Positions 22,401-33,870 of a DNA stretch of 64,000 nt are shown here, piece by piece. This stretch comes from Darksidea phi (lineage: Eukaryota > Ascomycota > Dothideomycetes > Pleosporales > Lentitheciaceae): NCBI GenBank assembly GCA_030770425.1, contig JASJFT010000011.1:310001-374000 (forward strand), in the 5' to 3' direction. How positions within the stretch are numbered: the stretch's first letter is position 1; each line of letters starts with the position of its first letter. The position numbers were made by a program, and so were the translations under genes. Below the pieces are notes generated by a model. It had not been told where the DNA came from and did not search any database. It was given only the letters and a program-made list of their open reading frames with translations.

Positions 22401-23674
22401 TCAGTTCAGATAATTCCTCCACCCTTCTTTGTATATCACTTTCTGTCCTTCGTCGTTGAGACCCACGATGAATTTCTCCCACCGGGCGTCCTGCCCTGCT
22501 CCAACGACGACGAGAGTACAATCATCCAACCAGCCTATCAAGCCTTTTGTCGGTCTTCCGCCGGGCACGCCTGGAATACCAGCGCTGAGAGTCGCAGATT
22601 TGGCCTGTGGACCCCAACCAAGTGGTTCATCGCCCATGTCGAAATTGGCGGAGCAGGAAGAGTACGTATCCCGAAAGGTGCGTGGAAGAATGGGAACTTG
22701 GGAAAGAATGCCCCACTTGTGCTTCTTAGGGTCAGGGTCCGTCGCGGCATTAGCGCCAACATGTAGGTCAAATATGTGGAGTGTAGACTTGTCGGAGGTG
22801 ACAGCAAGCATGGAGCTGTCCGGCGAGAAAGCGAGAGAAAAAATGGCGGCGGGGTCGATTCCCCGGCGAAACTCTGCGAGCTTGGCGGTGTTGGACGTGC
22901 TATAAACACGCACTATAGTGCCCTTTTCACTTGCGGTGGCGAGCAAATCGCCTCTCTTGTTCAAAGCCAACGCTCGTAGCGGGCTATCGTGGGCAGTGAT
23001 GATGCTAATGGACAAGGTTGCCAGGTCGCATAATTTGACCTGGCCCGGCGTTGAGCCTGGAAAAGCCACGATTTTGTCCCCCAACGCACACAGTCCGAAG
23101 GGATTATTCACCGTCGTGGTGTCCTTGAGTTTCTTCGGCGGCATCTTCATCTCGTATATTCCAACGTTGTTCAGCAGCGCCACGACCAAGTGTTTCTGCG
23201 AGATGCGGACCCGTTGGATAGGCGTCTTGAATTCGAGCGAGGTGGAGACGAGTTCGCTCTTGTCGTTCCATATTTGCACCTCAAATGCGTCAGCGGAGAG
23301 GAGCACCCAGTCGGGCTCGTCGGGACAGACCTTGTTTTGCGGGAACTTGGGCTGCTTCCCTCCTCCGACCAGTGCGAAGTAGGACGTAGTGCCGAGCATT
23401 TCCGCGCAGCCGATGCCACCGTTGACGTCTGGAGGGTGGTGAGCCAGGCGGGTGGAAACGGGTCGCGCAGATGATACCTCTAGCAAGCTTCAGTTCGCCG
23501 GTTTTGGCGATGAAGACTGCACCGTTCAGCGGACATTTGCAGCGTGCAGCCCGTCAAGAGCTTACCGCGGAAACCCGACTCGAGCGCGACGGAGAAGTAT
23601 GAGTTGTCCGCGTTGAACGACGCAGACAGGGCAAAGGGCCCGGTGTACGAATCGAGCACTGGGCGGGTGTTCAT
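22401..23674 (-). CDS. HSV2: PROPPIN beta-propeller, HSV2/ATG18 family
   Basis: Seven-bladed WD40-type phosphoinositide-binding protein used in autophagy or vacuole/endosome membrane recognition. Exons are 23674-23566 and 23479-22401 with an 86-bp intron; 395 aa. The N-terminus ALSASFNADNSYFSVALESG is followed by the family motif ALVGGGKQPKFPQNKV. The diagnostic lipid-binding FRRG motif is at residues 240-243, after a blade reading GDLLATASEKGTIVRVYS, and is followed by IFSLAFSPDSSMLAVTSDKS. The length and the short loop after FRRG fit HSV2-type proteins better than Atg18, but the paralogue call is tentative. It is transcribed divergently from the septin gene. Confidence 0.85.
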
Positions 23675-24323
23675 CTTGGATCGCGGATCGAATTCGCCAG
23701 TAAGCTGGGGGGCGTGAGCGGCGGAATAGGAATAGCCGTCATACTAGGCCCATGTTCCTGCGCGAAGGCGGTGTCGAGGGAGGTTTCGAGGAATGACGGC
23801 AACGGTGGGTGCACAGTTGTGAATGAAGCGATGTCATGCGTCCAAGCTTCTGCACTAGCCTTTTCGAGTAGCGCTTGAGCTCATATCCACGTGATGCCTG
23901 CTCCAAATCACGTACACTTCACGCGACCATGATTCAATGGTCAAATGTTCATCGTCGCGAACAGGTTCCAGCGTTGGGATAATCAACCAGGCGATAGATG
24001 CTACTGTAATCGAGAGCAAATATAAATCTCGCCGTCATACCAGCAGCGACTGCTTCACTGTGACTGTGGCTGCTGTTCTGTAGTTCTGCATGGGGTGAGG
24101 CGCGCCAGGTGGCTACGATGGGGAGCGGCGACCGGGGTGGTAGCCGCTAGTGAACCCCTTTGCGTCGCCAGGAGCTGCTGCCAACGTCCTAAATTTCTCG
24201 ACGACACCGCAACACCATCACAGACAGCCCATCCGACACGCCAATTCCGCCCGCCAGCTGTCCGCATAGTTTGTGGAGCCGCCTTCTTCAACCTCGCACC
24301 TCACTTACCGTCCAGCGTCCACT
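23675..24323. promoter_or_regulatory. Divergent promoter, HSV2-like / CDC11
   Basis: About 650 bp between the PROPPIN and septin starts. CACGTGA-like E-box at 23889-23895 (ATCCACGTGATGCC). No other site claimed. Confidence 0.5.
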
Positions 24324-25759
24324 ATGTCTTCTGTACGAGCCCCCGAAACACAACTCCCCTCAGGCTCGCGGTGTCTCCACCGTCGCCGCGCCTACATCCG
24401 GCCATTGGGCGCATGCGCTAACAGTTCCCCAGATGCTTAAGACGCGCAGGAAGAAGAATGTCAAGAAGGGCATCCAGTTCTGCCTGATGGTCTGCGGCGC
24501 CTCAGGGACAGGCCGGACAACCTTCGTGAACACACTCTGCGGAAAGAAGGTCCTCCAGAACAAGGACTCCGATGACCCCAACACGGCGCACATCGAGGAG
24601 GGCGTGAAGATCCAGCCCGTCACCGTTGGTACGCGACCACGTCGCTATGCTGCCCCTAGATAGACGGATACTTGTACTGACGATACCTCCCTAGAACTCG
24701 ACGAGGAGGGCACCCGCATCTCGCTGACGGTGGTCGACACCCCCGGATTCGGCGACCAGATCGACAACGAGGCCAGGTAGGCAGACCCATTCGAGCGTCC
24801 GACACTAGCTTACAGCGTCCAGTTTCTCCGAGATTGTCGGCTTTCTCGAGAGGCAATACGACGATATTCTCGCTGAAGAGTCCCGCATCAAACGTAACCC
24901 CCGGTTCCGTGACAATCGTGTGCACGTGTTGTTATACTTCATCACGCCCACCGGCCACGGGTGCGTCGTCTCCAAGCTCCCAGGTGATGAAACTAACACG
25001 TTGCAGTCTCCGCGAACTCGACATCGAGCTTATGAAGCGCCTGTCTCCCCGCGTCAACGTCATCCCCGTCATTGGCAAGGCGGATTCGCTCACACCTGCC
25101 GAGTTGGCCGAGTCCAAGAAGCTTGTCATGGAGGACATTGAGCACTACCGCATCCCTGTCTATAACTTCCCGTACGACATCGAGGAGGACGACGAGGATA
25201 CCGTTGAGGAGAACGCTGAGCTCCGCGGTCTCATGCCCTTTGCCATTGTCGGCTCCGAGGACGTGATTGAGGTCAATGGCCGCCGGGTGCGTGCCCGACA
25301 GTACCCGTGGGGCCTTGTCGAGGTGGATAATCCCCGCCACTCGGACTTCTTGGCCGTGCGGAGTGCCCTGCTCCACAGCCATCTTGCCGATCTCAAAGAA
25401 ATCACGCACGACTTCCTGTATGAGAACTACCGTACCGAGAAGCTCAGCAAGAGCGTCGAGGGTGGCGCCGCCGCGTATGTTGTCGCCCGTTCACATGCCA
25501 TGCTACCGTGTGCTAACCTCCATATAGGGATTCTTCGATGAACCCCGAAGATCTCGCCAGCCAGTCGGTCCGCCTAAAGGAGGAGCAGCTACGCCGCGAA
25601 GAGGAAAAGTTGCGAGAGATCGAGGTCAAGGTGCAGCGCGAAATCAACGAAAAGCGACAGGAGCTCCTTGCTCGCGAAAGCCAGCTCAAGGAGATCGAGG
25701 CCCGGATGCACAGGGAGCAGAGCGGACAGCTGCAGGACAACGATGTCGACGAAGCATAA
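24324..25759 (+). CDS. CDC11: Septin, Cdc11/AspA type
   Basis: GTP-binding cytoskeletal protein that caps septin rods at septa and growing tips. Exons are 24324-24332, 24433-24628, 24695-24776, 24823-24960, 25007-25474 and 25528-25759 (introns 100, 66, 46, 46 and 53 bp), 374 aa. The first 9-nt exon (MSS) is the least certain part; the start could instead be the ATG at 24433. It has the polybasic KTRRKKNVKKGIQF, G1 loop GASGTGRTTFVNTLCGKKVL, G3 DTPGFGDQID and G4 VIGKADSLTPAEL. The septin unique element (RARQYPWGLVEVDNPRHSDF) precedes a C-terminal coiled coil (RLKEEQLRREEEKLREIEVK). The P-loop Lys is replaced by Arg (SGTGRTT), as I recall for yeast Cdc11 (SGSGRST), which supports the Cdc11 call and suggests no GTP hydrolysis. 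Confidence 0.93.
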
Positions 25760-28700
25760 GCGACGTACTTGTCTTTGCGGTACTGATTGGAGGTTAGCTT
25801 CCTGCCACCGGCGCGGGCGGGGTGTGCTGAATGGCCGTGGATAGCGCGCTTGCCGTCAAGTGTTCAGCGAAAATCAGCTCGAGCGGGCGTTGGTAATGGA
25901 TAGGTTGCATTGCAAATATCGAAAGGGAACCTTATTGGAACCTAGTGTAGTGGGGACTTCTCTTCTTACCCCGGGGGTTTCTTACGTCGTTGACCACACA
26001 GTCTACCCTTCTCATATGTTTTCCTACCCTTCGATATCTATTCCCCCCTTTTTCTTGGATTCCACGTAGGAAAGTAGTAATTCAGTTTCATCAGCTAATA
26101 AGACACGGGTGGTCACAATTTCCCTTGCAGCAACATGGATTTGTGAGGGCAATTGCGTAGGTCCTTGTTGTACCGATTGGCATGGTTCACAGCCAGTGCA
26201 GCCTTCAGCGCGCTTTCCGCGTCGATGTTGCACTTTGCCAAGTTCACCACGATGCGCGAAGACCGTTATTCAAATCTTACATCCCCGCTTCTCCGAGCAG
26301 AAGGATGCATCGGGCCTTGAAATGAACCACGTTGCGGTCGTCTAGAGAGAGACAACTGTTTAGGTTATCGAATGCACTCAACCGTTTGCGGCCCTAGGCG
26401 ATCACATTGACTGCTTCTAGCTAGACGCAAGGATGGTGAATGCCTAGGGTGGGTGGTAGGTTGGTAATGTTGAAGCACGTGTTAAGATTCTGGTGGCTAT
26501 ACTAGCCATTGCGTGTCTTCTCGAGCATGGGCATTCAGTCACTCCGAGATGGTCCAGGCATCTCGGGCCCGAGTTCATTGGAGAGCTCCGCGAGAAGCGT
26601 GAGCTCTAGAGCGTGTACTATGCCAGCATCCGATGCCGAAACGGTTCCTAACGTAGCTTCACTCCGCTTCTTCGCACATCATTTGCCTGTTCAGCTTCTC
26701 GGATGAATGCGCCGTCTCTCGTGCATCACATATACGAGGAGTGCTTATAGTGTGAGGGGATTGTAATGCGGCTTTCACCAACTTCAGACCATCCTTGAAG
26801 ATGACCGCGCTTTCCGCGACAGGGATTGCTTCTATCGTATGCGGGCTAGGTGTGGTTTTCTCGTGTTGAGGCTCAATACCAAGCTGCGTCCCAGCTATAT
26901 CTACAACGTACCGGCCACCGACTGATTTCTATGCAGCGCAACGTGCCCCGTCAAGAGGAGCGTAGGCACCGGTGAAGAAGATGTTGCGTAGGTGTGGTTC
27001 GATGAAGGAGTTGCGACAGGAAGGAGCATTGGAGGTGGATCGGCTATCGTATCATAAGAGCTGCCGGTTGACAAGTCCACATCACAACATTGAAACAAAC
27101 GCATGCATCCTCCAAAGACCCGTGTCTGCTCCCACAAGTCCATGATGAAAAGTTCCACATGGTAGCTTGGCAGCGTGCTACGCATACCTACTTTGTCAGA
27201 GATATCCCGGAGCGCACTATCCGTACGTGTGCAATGCCACTTCGCCACGACACCACCTTCGAATCGAAGAACGAGTCTTCACCCGCAGTTCTAGCCCACT
27301 CGACATGCACCTTTGGCGGGGGAGGCGTTTGGGAACGGGTGTCGCTAGCTTCAGTCGAAATCAATGCTGCCCGACCACTGTACGTTCAAAGTGGTGGCCA
27401 CCAGTAGGGTTACCGTGCCCCCACAGCACGCCAGCTCATGAGCCAACTTGGGCCCTCCTGTTGACGGTTTCCGGACGGCCCGCTACCCACAAGTGTGATC
27501 GCCGTGGCGGCTTGCTCGCGCATCTGCCGTCAGCTTTCGCTGATTTGGCACCATGCCTCGCTGCTCGTCGCATGCATGAAACTCGGCCTTGTCTGGTCTG
27601 GCCACGCAAGCACCACCCGCTAGACGAGAAGGAATTCTTGCTAGGAGACGGGGGTGGAACAGTGCATGGCTCTAGTACCCTGTGAGGTACAGAGGTGTTG
27701 TCGCTAGACCGACTCTTCATCAGGGCCCCTCCTGTAGCATCGTCGTGGGCAAACGACCTCGCCAAAGGCACACAGGCCACAAACGTGTTCAGCTGTGACT
27801 AGCGTTGTTCTCTTACTTAAGGGCATAATTCGGGGACGTACTCTGCCCACTGCTGCCGTGGTTCGGAGCACAAGGCCCTCAAACGCGCGTCACGCCGCAA
27901 GCATTGCAGACCGGACTGCGACCTTTTATCCGCCATTAATGACCGCTTCCAAGGGAATTCTGTGGGTTCGTGCTCTGTGAGGGACTCAGGAGTGCTGGAC
28001 GTCGTGCTCGGCCAATGGAGTCCACAGGCACTCAAACAATGCAGCACTCCAACGGAGCAGCCTGCCTTCAGGGCGTCTTCCAACTTTGTTGCAGGCACAC
28101 CAAATGAGCCATCTTCACCAACAAACCGCAGATCTCTCCTTCCATGGGGTGCTAGAATAGCGGTCAGCAGCGGATGTACGCGTATCGGTTGGAAGCTCAA
28201 GGCCACATCACGTCCTAATCCGTGGCCAAGTGCATGGCCTTTTTATGCTTGCCAATCCGTGTCCACTCCTTCCATCCATCGGGGTTATCAATCCCGACTT
28301 GTGCATACAGTCCGAACGTGTCGACAGTGTTATGCAGGCTCGGCATGCCGAACGCCGTCAGCAGTCCCGAGCGCTCGAACCGAAGAGACACAGCCGGCTG
28401 TTGCTGCACCGCCGTGGGTTAGAAAACACTTGCATGTTTCGTTGAGCATAGGCAGTGCCCGACAAACGCGATTACATGCTCATGCATAAGCATCTCGATG
28501 GGCGCAACGACAAGCGCAGTCCCCCAGATTGGGAGATGGTGGATGGCGAACGGCGACCTCTATCAGGGCCGTTGTCCTTGCCTCTTATCACGCCATCCAT
28601 GGGCATGGTTGCGGTCGAACTCCTCAGTGTAGCCGCGGCTTGCGGGAGGTTTCCGAAATCACGTCTGCATCATGTTGGGCCCAAGCCATTGCCAGGGCTC

Positions 28701-30372
28701 TACGGCTGCCGTGCAACCTTGCAAGCAGCAAGTCGACGGAAGCGGCGGCATGCTGACTGCAGTGGGGAGCAACCATGCTGGACGAACGTTGTCTGAATCA
28801 CAAATCAGAGCGGCAGGCATGGGCGAATCACGGCCGTCGAACATGGACGAACCCGAGTTCGTCGATCGGTATCGCATGGCACAGCCTCGACCCCGCCGGC
28901 TTGAATCCTCAACAATACGGTCCCTGCCATGTCATGTCTCCCTCAGTCGCCGTGCATGTCGCGGCTTGCGCGGTTGATGAAAAGAGCGAAAAGGTGGGGA
29001 TAGCCATGCCCGGTCCACCCTTGGAACATTCGAGCTACCACTGGGACGTGGAACTAGCCACTACGGGTGCTCTTGATCTCGCTCTGCACCTGGTCTGACA
29101 GAACCTTGCACTGCGGAGGGGATTGGCCCCCCAGAGGCTGCACACGGGTACCGTCAGACATGTGAAGGGACACTTCGCCGACGCCCTCATGCAAGCCGCC
29201 AGGGACGACGAGACTAGGCGGGCGCTCGAGTGGGGGAACTGACAGAGCCTCTTGCTCGACCGCCCCCCCGACCTGCAGGCCTCTTCACCAACCGCTCTCA
29301 AGCGTCGATCCCATGGTAGGCCGACTCCACCAGCACGGCTCTGGGATGCCAGCTGATGGCGCCTGTCCTGCCGCAGCAGCCACCCGAGGGCAAAGCAGCC
29401 GTGCAGTCCCGCCACGGCAGTCATGAAGCTTCAGAGTTTTCACAGACTGCGCTTTGCACCGCATCAGCTGCTCTGACGTTCGCGGCCGGTACGAGGTAAA
29501 CGCCACACTGGCCCAGGGGCCCGCCTGCAGCGCCTGAGAGGAAGCGTGGTCGACGCCGTCGCCGGGCAGGGGTCTTCATTGAATGGCCATAATCTAGGCC
29601 GCATCGAGCTGCTGCTGCTCGAGCTGCACGCAGAGGTACCACCACTTCCGCGATATGCTCAGGAGTTCACGACCTGCATCGAGATGGGCGCAAACTTGGC
29701 GGCCGGATATGGGACGGCGCACAGACGCCCCGGTTCTCGCCAATCAGAGTGCAGATCGGTTGCGTTGGCGTACGTCGCCTGCTCCACCATCCCAAGCCAC
29801 CAGCCACTTAGAGCCGGCATTGTCTCTTCAACTCGAGTCAAACTTGAGTTCAGACCCGAACTCGGCTGCAGGGGAGACATTCCCCGCTGCTAAACTTCTC
29901 CTCCCGCTCACCAGCCCGTCGAATCTCGCCGCTCATGAGCACGCTGCACGCGACTGTCGCGGAAGCGCAGACAAAATGCGTCGCCCGTATACCGTCATCC
30001 TCCCCAATCCATACCGACATTGTCAATGTGAACCTAGGCTAAGGCCGCACTGGCAGGTACCATGTGCTGTTGCCTCCGTGCGTCTTTTGCTGCATTCAAT
30101 TGCATCCAGATAGTTGGCGAAGCTCCACCCCAACCCCTGCGTGCCATGGTCGAGTGCACTTGCGGAGTAAAACTGTACGTTTGCACGACACCATCTAGCG
30201 TCATCCACAGCTGTGTCTCGTCCGCGTCGCAAAGCCACCACCTTGTCTCGCGCTTTATCGTTGAATCATCTGCTTCCCTTAGTCTGTAGTACGCTTCGCA
30301 GTCCCTCCACCCCCATTTTCTGTATATTGTCTATACACATCTACCCCACACGACAGAAACGGTGCCGTGACA
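25760..30372. other. 4.6-kb gap without recognisable gene
   Basis: Normal-GC sequence, unlike the AT-rich islands, yet no frame on either strand shows a known motif or joins into a coherent spliced protein. The longest open frames are about 130-175 codons and overlap antisense frames of similar length. No tRNA or rRNA seen. It may hold non-coding RNA, a long promoter for the PQ-loop gene, or an old degenerate segment. Confidence 0.5.
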
Positions 30373-31974
30373 ATGTCGACGAAGCCTCAGGACTCCATCC
30401 CCCCGGTCAGTGCACTCTAGTGACCTAGCTTTTGGCGTACACTAACATAAGCTATAGGCCGCAGATGTCCTCGGAGTATGGATTCCATTTGAAAAAAGCG
30501 AATGTCCCCATGCTGACGGTGTCTCCTTGCACGTAGACAATCGGAACCAGTAGGTGTTGGCTCAGATCTGGAGCATACGATGGATAAATGCTAAAAATGC
30601 CTCAGTGTGCGTCCTTTTTGAAATTCAACGTAAACTAACACTAACACGCTTCGACGTAGCTGCTGGTGCGTCCAGGTAAGCGCTTCGTATCCTGATTAGC
30701 ACATAGTATATTGACTGCTTGCAGGTCATCCCACAGTAAGTCGTCAACGTGTACGTCTTGAACTTCCACTAATCTCTTGAAGAATTTGGCACAATTGGCG
30801 CCGGAAGAATACAGACGGGCTTCCAGGAGTGATGCTGATGCTATGGGCGTCTTGTATGGCTCATTCAGCCCCGTAATACCTGATGTATACTGAGACAGTT
30901 AGGCGCCGTCCCGTTCGGAGTATACGCAATTGTTCAGGTACCGCTCCCACGTCATCAAAGCCTTATGGGTCCTGACGTATCACAGAATTTTAGCATCGCC
31001 CTCCAGCTCCAACCACAGTGCTTCGGCAGCTTGACACTGATCACATGGGGTCAAACACTGTACTACCATAAGTACGTCGCTCACGCCGTAATTGACAATA
31101 CTCCTGAGCTTGCATCACTAATGAGGGGTTAGCAAATGGCGGGCCTGGACCGCCACTGCTATGACCCTCGGCATGGCCGTCATTTTCGCCGGTACAGAAG
31201 CGGTCCTCATTTTCACCCTTCGTATACCGTATTATAAGGGAGTAACGTGGCCTATGATGACGATGGCGATTATTGCGTCGGTCATGCAGTGTGCTGGGTT
31301 GCTCTTACCATATTGGGAACTTGCGAAGAGGAATGGCAGGGTCATCGGCATTGGTGAGTTTGCCGCTAGGTCCGAGAGGAACGATGTAGAGGCAGTAAGA
31401 GATGCTGATGAGTGGCCATGTAGATTTCTGGTTTTTGACCATCGACTATGCTGGGGCTTTCTTTTCGTTGATGGCGCTTGTTGCGCAGCATACGTTCGAT
31501 GTTTTGGGAAGCTCAATGTATATCGTTTGGTAAGCCGCCCGTTATCTCTCCTAGCCCGACCCATGTTGTTACCGGGCACCCCTTGAAGAACCGCGGCTGA
31601 CTGAGGTGTAAAGTATGGCTCTTGAGACCGGCATCTTCCTCTCGCAAGCCATATGGCTCTGGCGTGTGCGACACGTCCGGAGAGAAGCAAAGGAAGAAGG
31701 CAAGACATACGACGAATATGTCGCCGAACATCCGTCGAAGAAGCTTGCGAGATCGGATTCGAGCGCGGCCGTGGCCAATGTCGAGGCTGGGTACACGGTG
31801 TCGAGGGAGACTTTGGCGATAACGGAGAAGCCAATGCATGCGGACAATGTTATCAACACCGACCATAACCCGCCGAACATGACACCGGTATCAACGCAGG
31901 TTCATGACCGAGATGCGAGGACGAGTAAGCCCACCAGTGCTATCGGAACGACGACCACCCAGCATTACGTGTAA
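30373..31974 (+). CDS. PQ-loop repeat membrane protein, 12 exons
   Basis: Small multi-pass membrane protein of the PQ-loop/MtN3-like superfamily, whose members include vacuolar and lysosomal amino-acid exporters. Exons are 30373-30405, 30458-30475, 30537-30549, 30606 (one nt), 30660-30675, 30725-30735, 30783-30853, 30903-30937, 30986-31071, 31133-31353, 31424-31529 and 31614-31974; 323 aa. Introns are 47-84 bp, and all have GT-AG ends. The first PQ loop reads VIPQIWHNWRRKNTDGLP with CWCVQ before it, then WASCAVPFGVYAI. The second repeat has LLLPYWELAKRNGR (PY instead of PQ), then DFWFLTIDYAGAFFSLM. The C-terminal 80 residues are hydrophilic. Frame and consensus agree at every join only if a single T is kept as exon 4, giving the Ile of TIGTICWCVQ. 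Transport substrate unknown. Confidence 0.85.
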
Positions 31975-32767
31975 GGAGAAGGCTGCCATACCGACGAAAC
32001 GTGATTCGGGTTCTAACATCCGATGACGCTTTTGGCCGAACTACGTTTCTGGTCGACTTTTGGCGCTTGCAACATTCTACTTTATTAACAAATCATATCC
32101 GGATACCTCTCGATGCTACCACTGTCCAAAACGGAAAAGTCATCACCATTGATGTGTACGAATACAAAAAAGTATGATTTTTCCCTTTATTGATGTAAGA
32201 ACAAGGAGGAAAATGTGTATGTTTTTTCTTACCTGGGTCACTTGTCAGGATAGGGAAAGGGGGGCGTCTGCCATTCATATATTCTATCTAGAATAAGAGG
32301 AGCACATTTAGCGCAGGATATCCTATTACCCAACTTTTCTGCATTGGTTGAACCTACGTTGGCAAAGCTTTCTCCTTTTCGAAATAACGTGATAGAAAGT
32401 ATATATATATATATATATATATATACCCTCCTGTTTAAATCCGAGAGCGAAGAGAAATGCTTATATTTCTTTAATATAATTATACCCTGTAGAAGTTGAA
32501 AAAATAAAGCTATGATAACTTAGCTGTATTAAGACACAACTTTGTGTTTATATTATTACTGACAATAACGGTATCAACTTGGTACTGAGTCAAAGTATGA
32601 AATTCTCGAGTCTACAAAAGAGACTCCCCATGAAAATCCAAAACAATGAGGGCAACGGCGTTGGTTTTAATCGGTAAGAGTTCTCGAAACTCAACACTAA
32701 GGGTTTTGGGAGGCGAATATTGTGATAGTGAAAACGAAACTCGTATAGACGAGACGAGAGTATATTT
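31975..32767. other. AT-rich intergenic
   Basis: 3' end of the PQ-loop gene passing into an AT-rich island. Contains the (AT)n tract at 32401. No gene seen. Confidence 0.6.
32401..32425. repeat. (AT)n microsatellite
   Basis: About 12.5 perfect AT dinucleotides at the entrance of the AT-rich island. Confidence 0.95.
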
Positions 32768-33063
32768 GATTTGGATTTGCATAGTGGGAGTCTCTTTAGA
32801 AGGTCCGCACGAAACATAGTAGGAGTTTGTACACAGTAGAGGTACTATACCTACACCTTATATACGATAATAGAGCTATAGAGCTGTACACAGTACTGTC
32901 GATCGTAAGCGACGAGGTGATATTTCGAATATTAAGGCGCTGGACGAGAAATGACATGTGATGCCGAACCACAGAGCCTGGTTGGGAGACCAACAGCGGT
33001 AGCGAGGAGTTAGCGTACTAATACTACCTATAGTATAAAAATTGCCCGCGATGATACTAGTAT
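32768..33063 (-). repeat. Dispersed repeat, copy B
   Basis: Reverse-complement relative of copy A: plus-strand landmarks TTTGGATTTGCATAGTGGGA, AGTAGGAGTTTGTACACAGT, GAGCCTGGTTGGGAGACCAA and CAGCGGTAGCGAGGAGTTAG. Compared with copies A and C it has extra C-to-T and G-to-A changes, an intermediate RIP-like load. It shares an extension (GATGATAC just past an A/T-rich spacer) with copy C. Confidence 0.85.
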
Positions 33064-33070
33064 CCTATTT

Positions 33071-33140
33071 ATATCTATCTCTTATCCTTAGCTAGCTTCC
33101 TTACTATATCTATCTCTTATCCTCAGCCAGCTTCCTTACA
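33071..33140. repeat. 35-bp direct duplication with CpA-to-TpA differences
   Basis: Units 33071-33105 and 33106-33140. Within the core they differ at two positions, CCTTAGCTAG versus CCTCAGCCAG, both a CpA-to-TpA change. Confidence 0.8.
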
Positions 33141-33780
33141 TCAATACCTACTAACTATATATCTTTACCAACGATCGTTCGCCTAGTCCTTCGGTAGGAC
33201 TTTTAATAGGAGGAACTAGAGCGAAATAGACTATTCGAGTATAGCGCTCTAAATCTTTCAAATATCGCGGCGGAGCATCCCTAGCGCTACAAGCGGGAGG
33301 TACTATCGATAGGGCTCCTTGATTATAATAACTATTAGTATAAAACTAACTATACGTTAGATATATTCGAGGGAACGAGCGGTAATAGGATTCTCGTATA
33401 GCTATTAGTAGTTATCTATATTATATTCCTGTCCGAGGCCCTATATAACGAGGATAGGCGTTTCGTCTAGAGATAGCTATACCATCTACGTAGGCTAGAG
33501 GAAAAGCTTATATAGGAAGGATCGTTGTAGAAGGAGGAATTAGCCTTCTTAGTACGCTATAGAGGGAGCGAATACCTAACGTAGAAGATAGAGCTAGTAT
33601 CTATAGTAGATACGATACGAACGATGGCGTAGGGGCGGAGGACGATAGGGATACCTAGCTATAGTAGGGGGTTTAGCGTTGTCGGCGCGTTTAACTATCT
33701 ACATGTATTATTAGTAAATTAGGAGCTGTTATTATCCTATAGTTGCTACCTATACTATTACGTGAGATATCGAAACATTA
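33141..33780. other. RIP-like AT-rich sequence
   Basis: Very rich in TA dinucleotides, with frequent TAG/TAC trinucleotides and stops in all frames. Probably a decayed transposon; no protein remnant can be read. Confidence 0.6.
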
Positions 33781-33821
33781 AAACACAATAAGGTAATTAG
33801 AATCACGAAAAACACAGCCAG

Positions 33822-33870
33822 CCCAGGAGCCAACATGACGTCACGCCGGGTAGTGGCCCAAGCTCCTGGG
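33822..33870. promoter_or_regulatory. CRE palindrome inside an inverted repeat
   Basis: A perfect TGACGTCA (33836-33843), the site of ATF/CREB-type bZIP factors, lies in the loop of an inverted repeat CCCAGGAGC (33822-33830) / GCTCCTGGG (33862-33870). It is a GC-rich patch at the edge of an AT-rich island. Function is not shown; it may be a transposon end. Confidence 0.4.

Noticed and set aside
27167..27685. 172-codon plus-strand frame in the 4.6-kb gap
   Set aside because: Composition is unlike neighbouring proteins (many Cys, His, Pro, Trp), no motif, and an overlapping antisense frame of 114 codons exists.
30550..30659. Frameshift or single 110-bp intron in the PQ-loop gene instead of a one-nucleotide exon
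   Set aside because: A single intron breaks the frame into CWCVQ, whereas two intron units each with good donor, branch and acceptor restore it; kept as the alternative in the finding.
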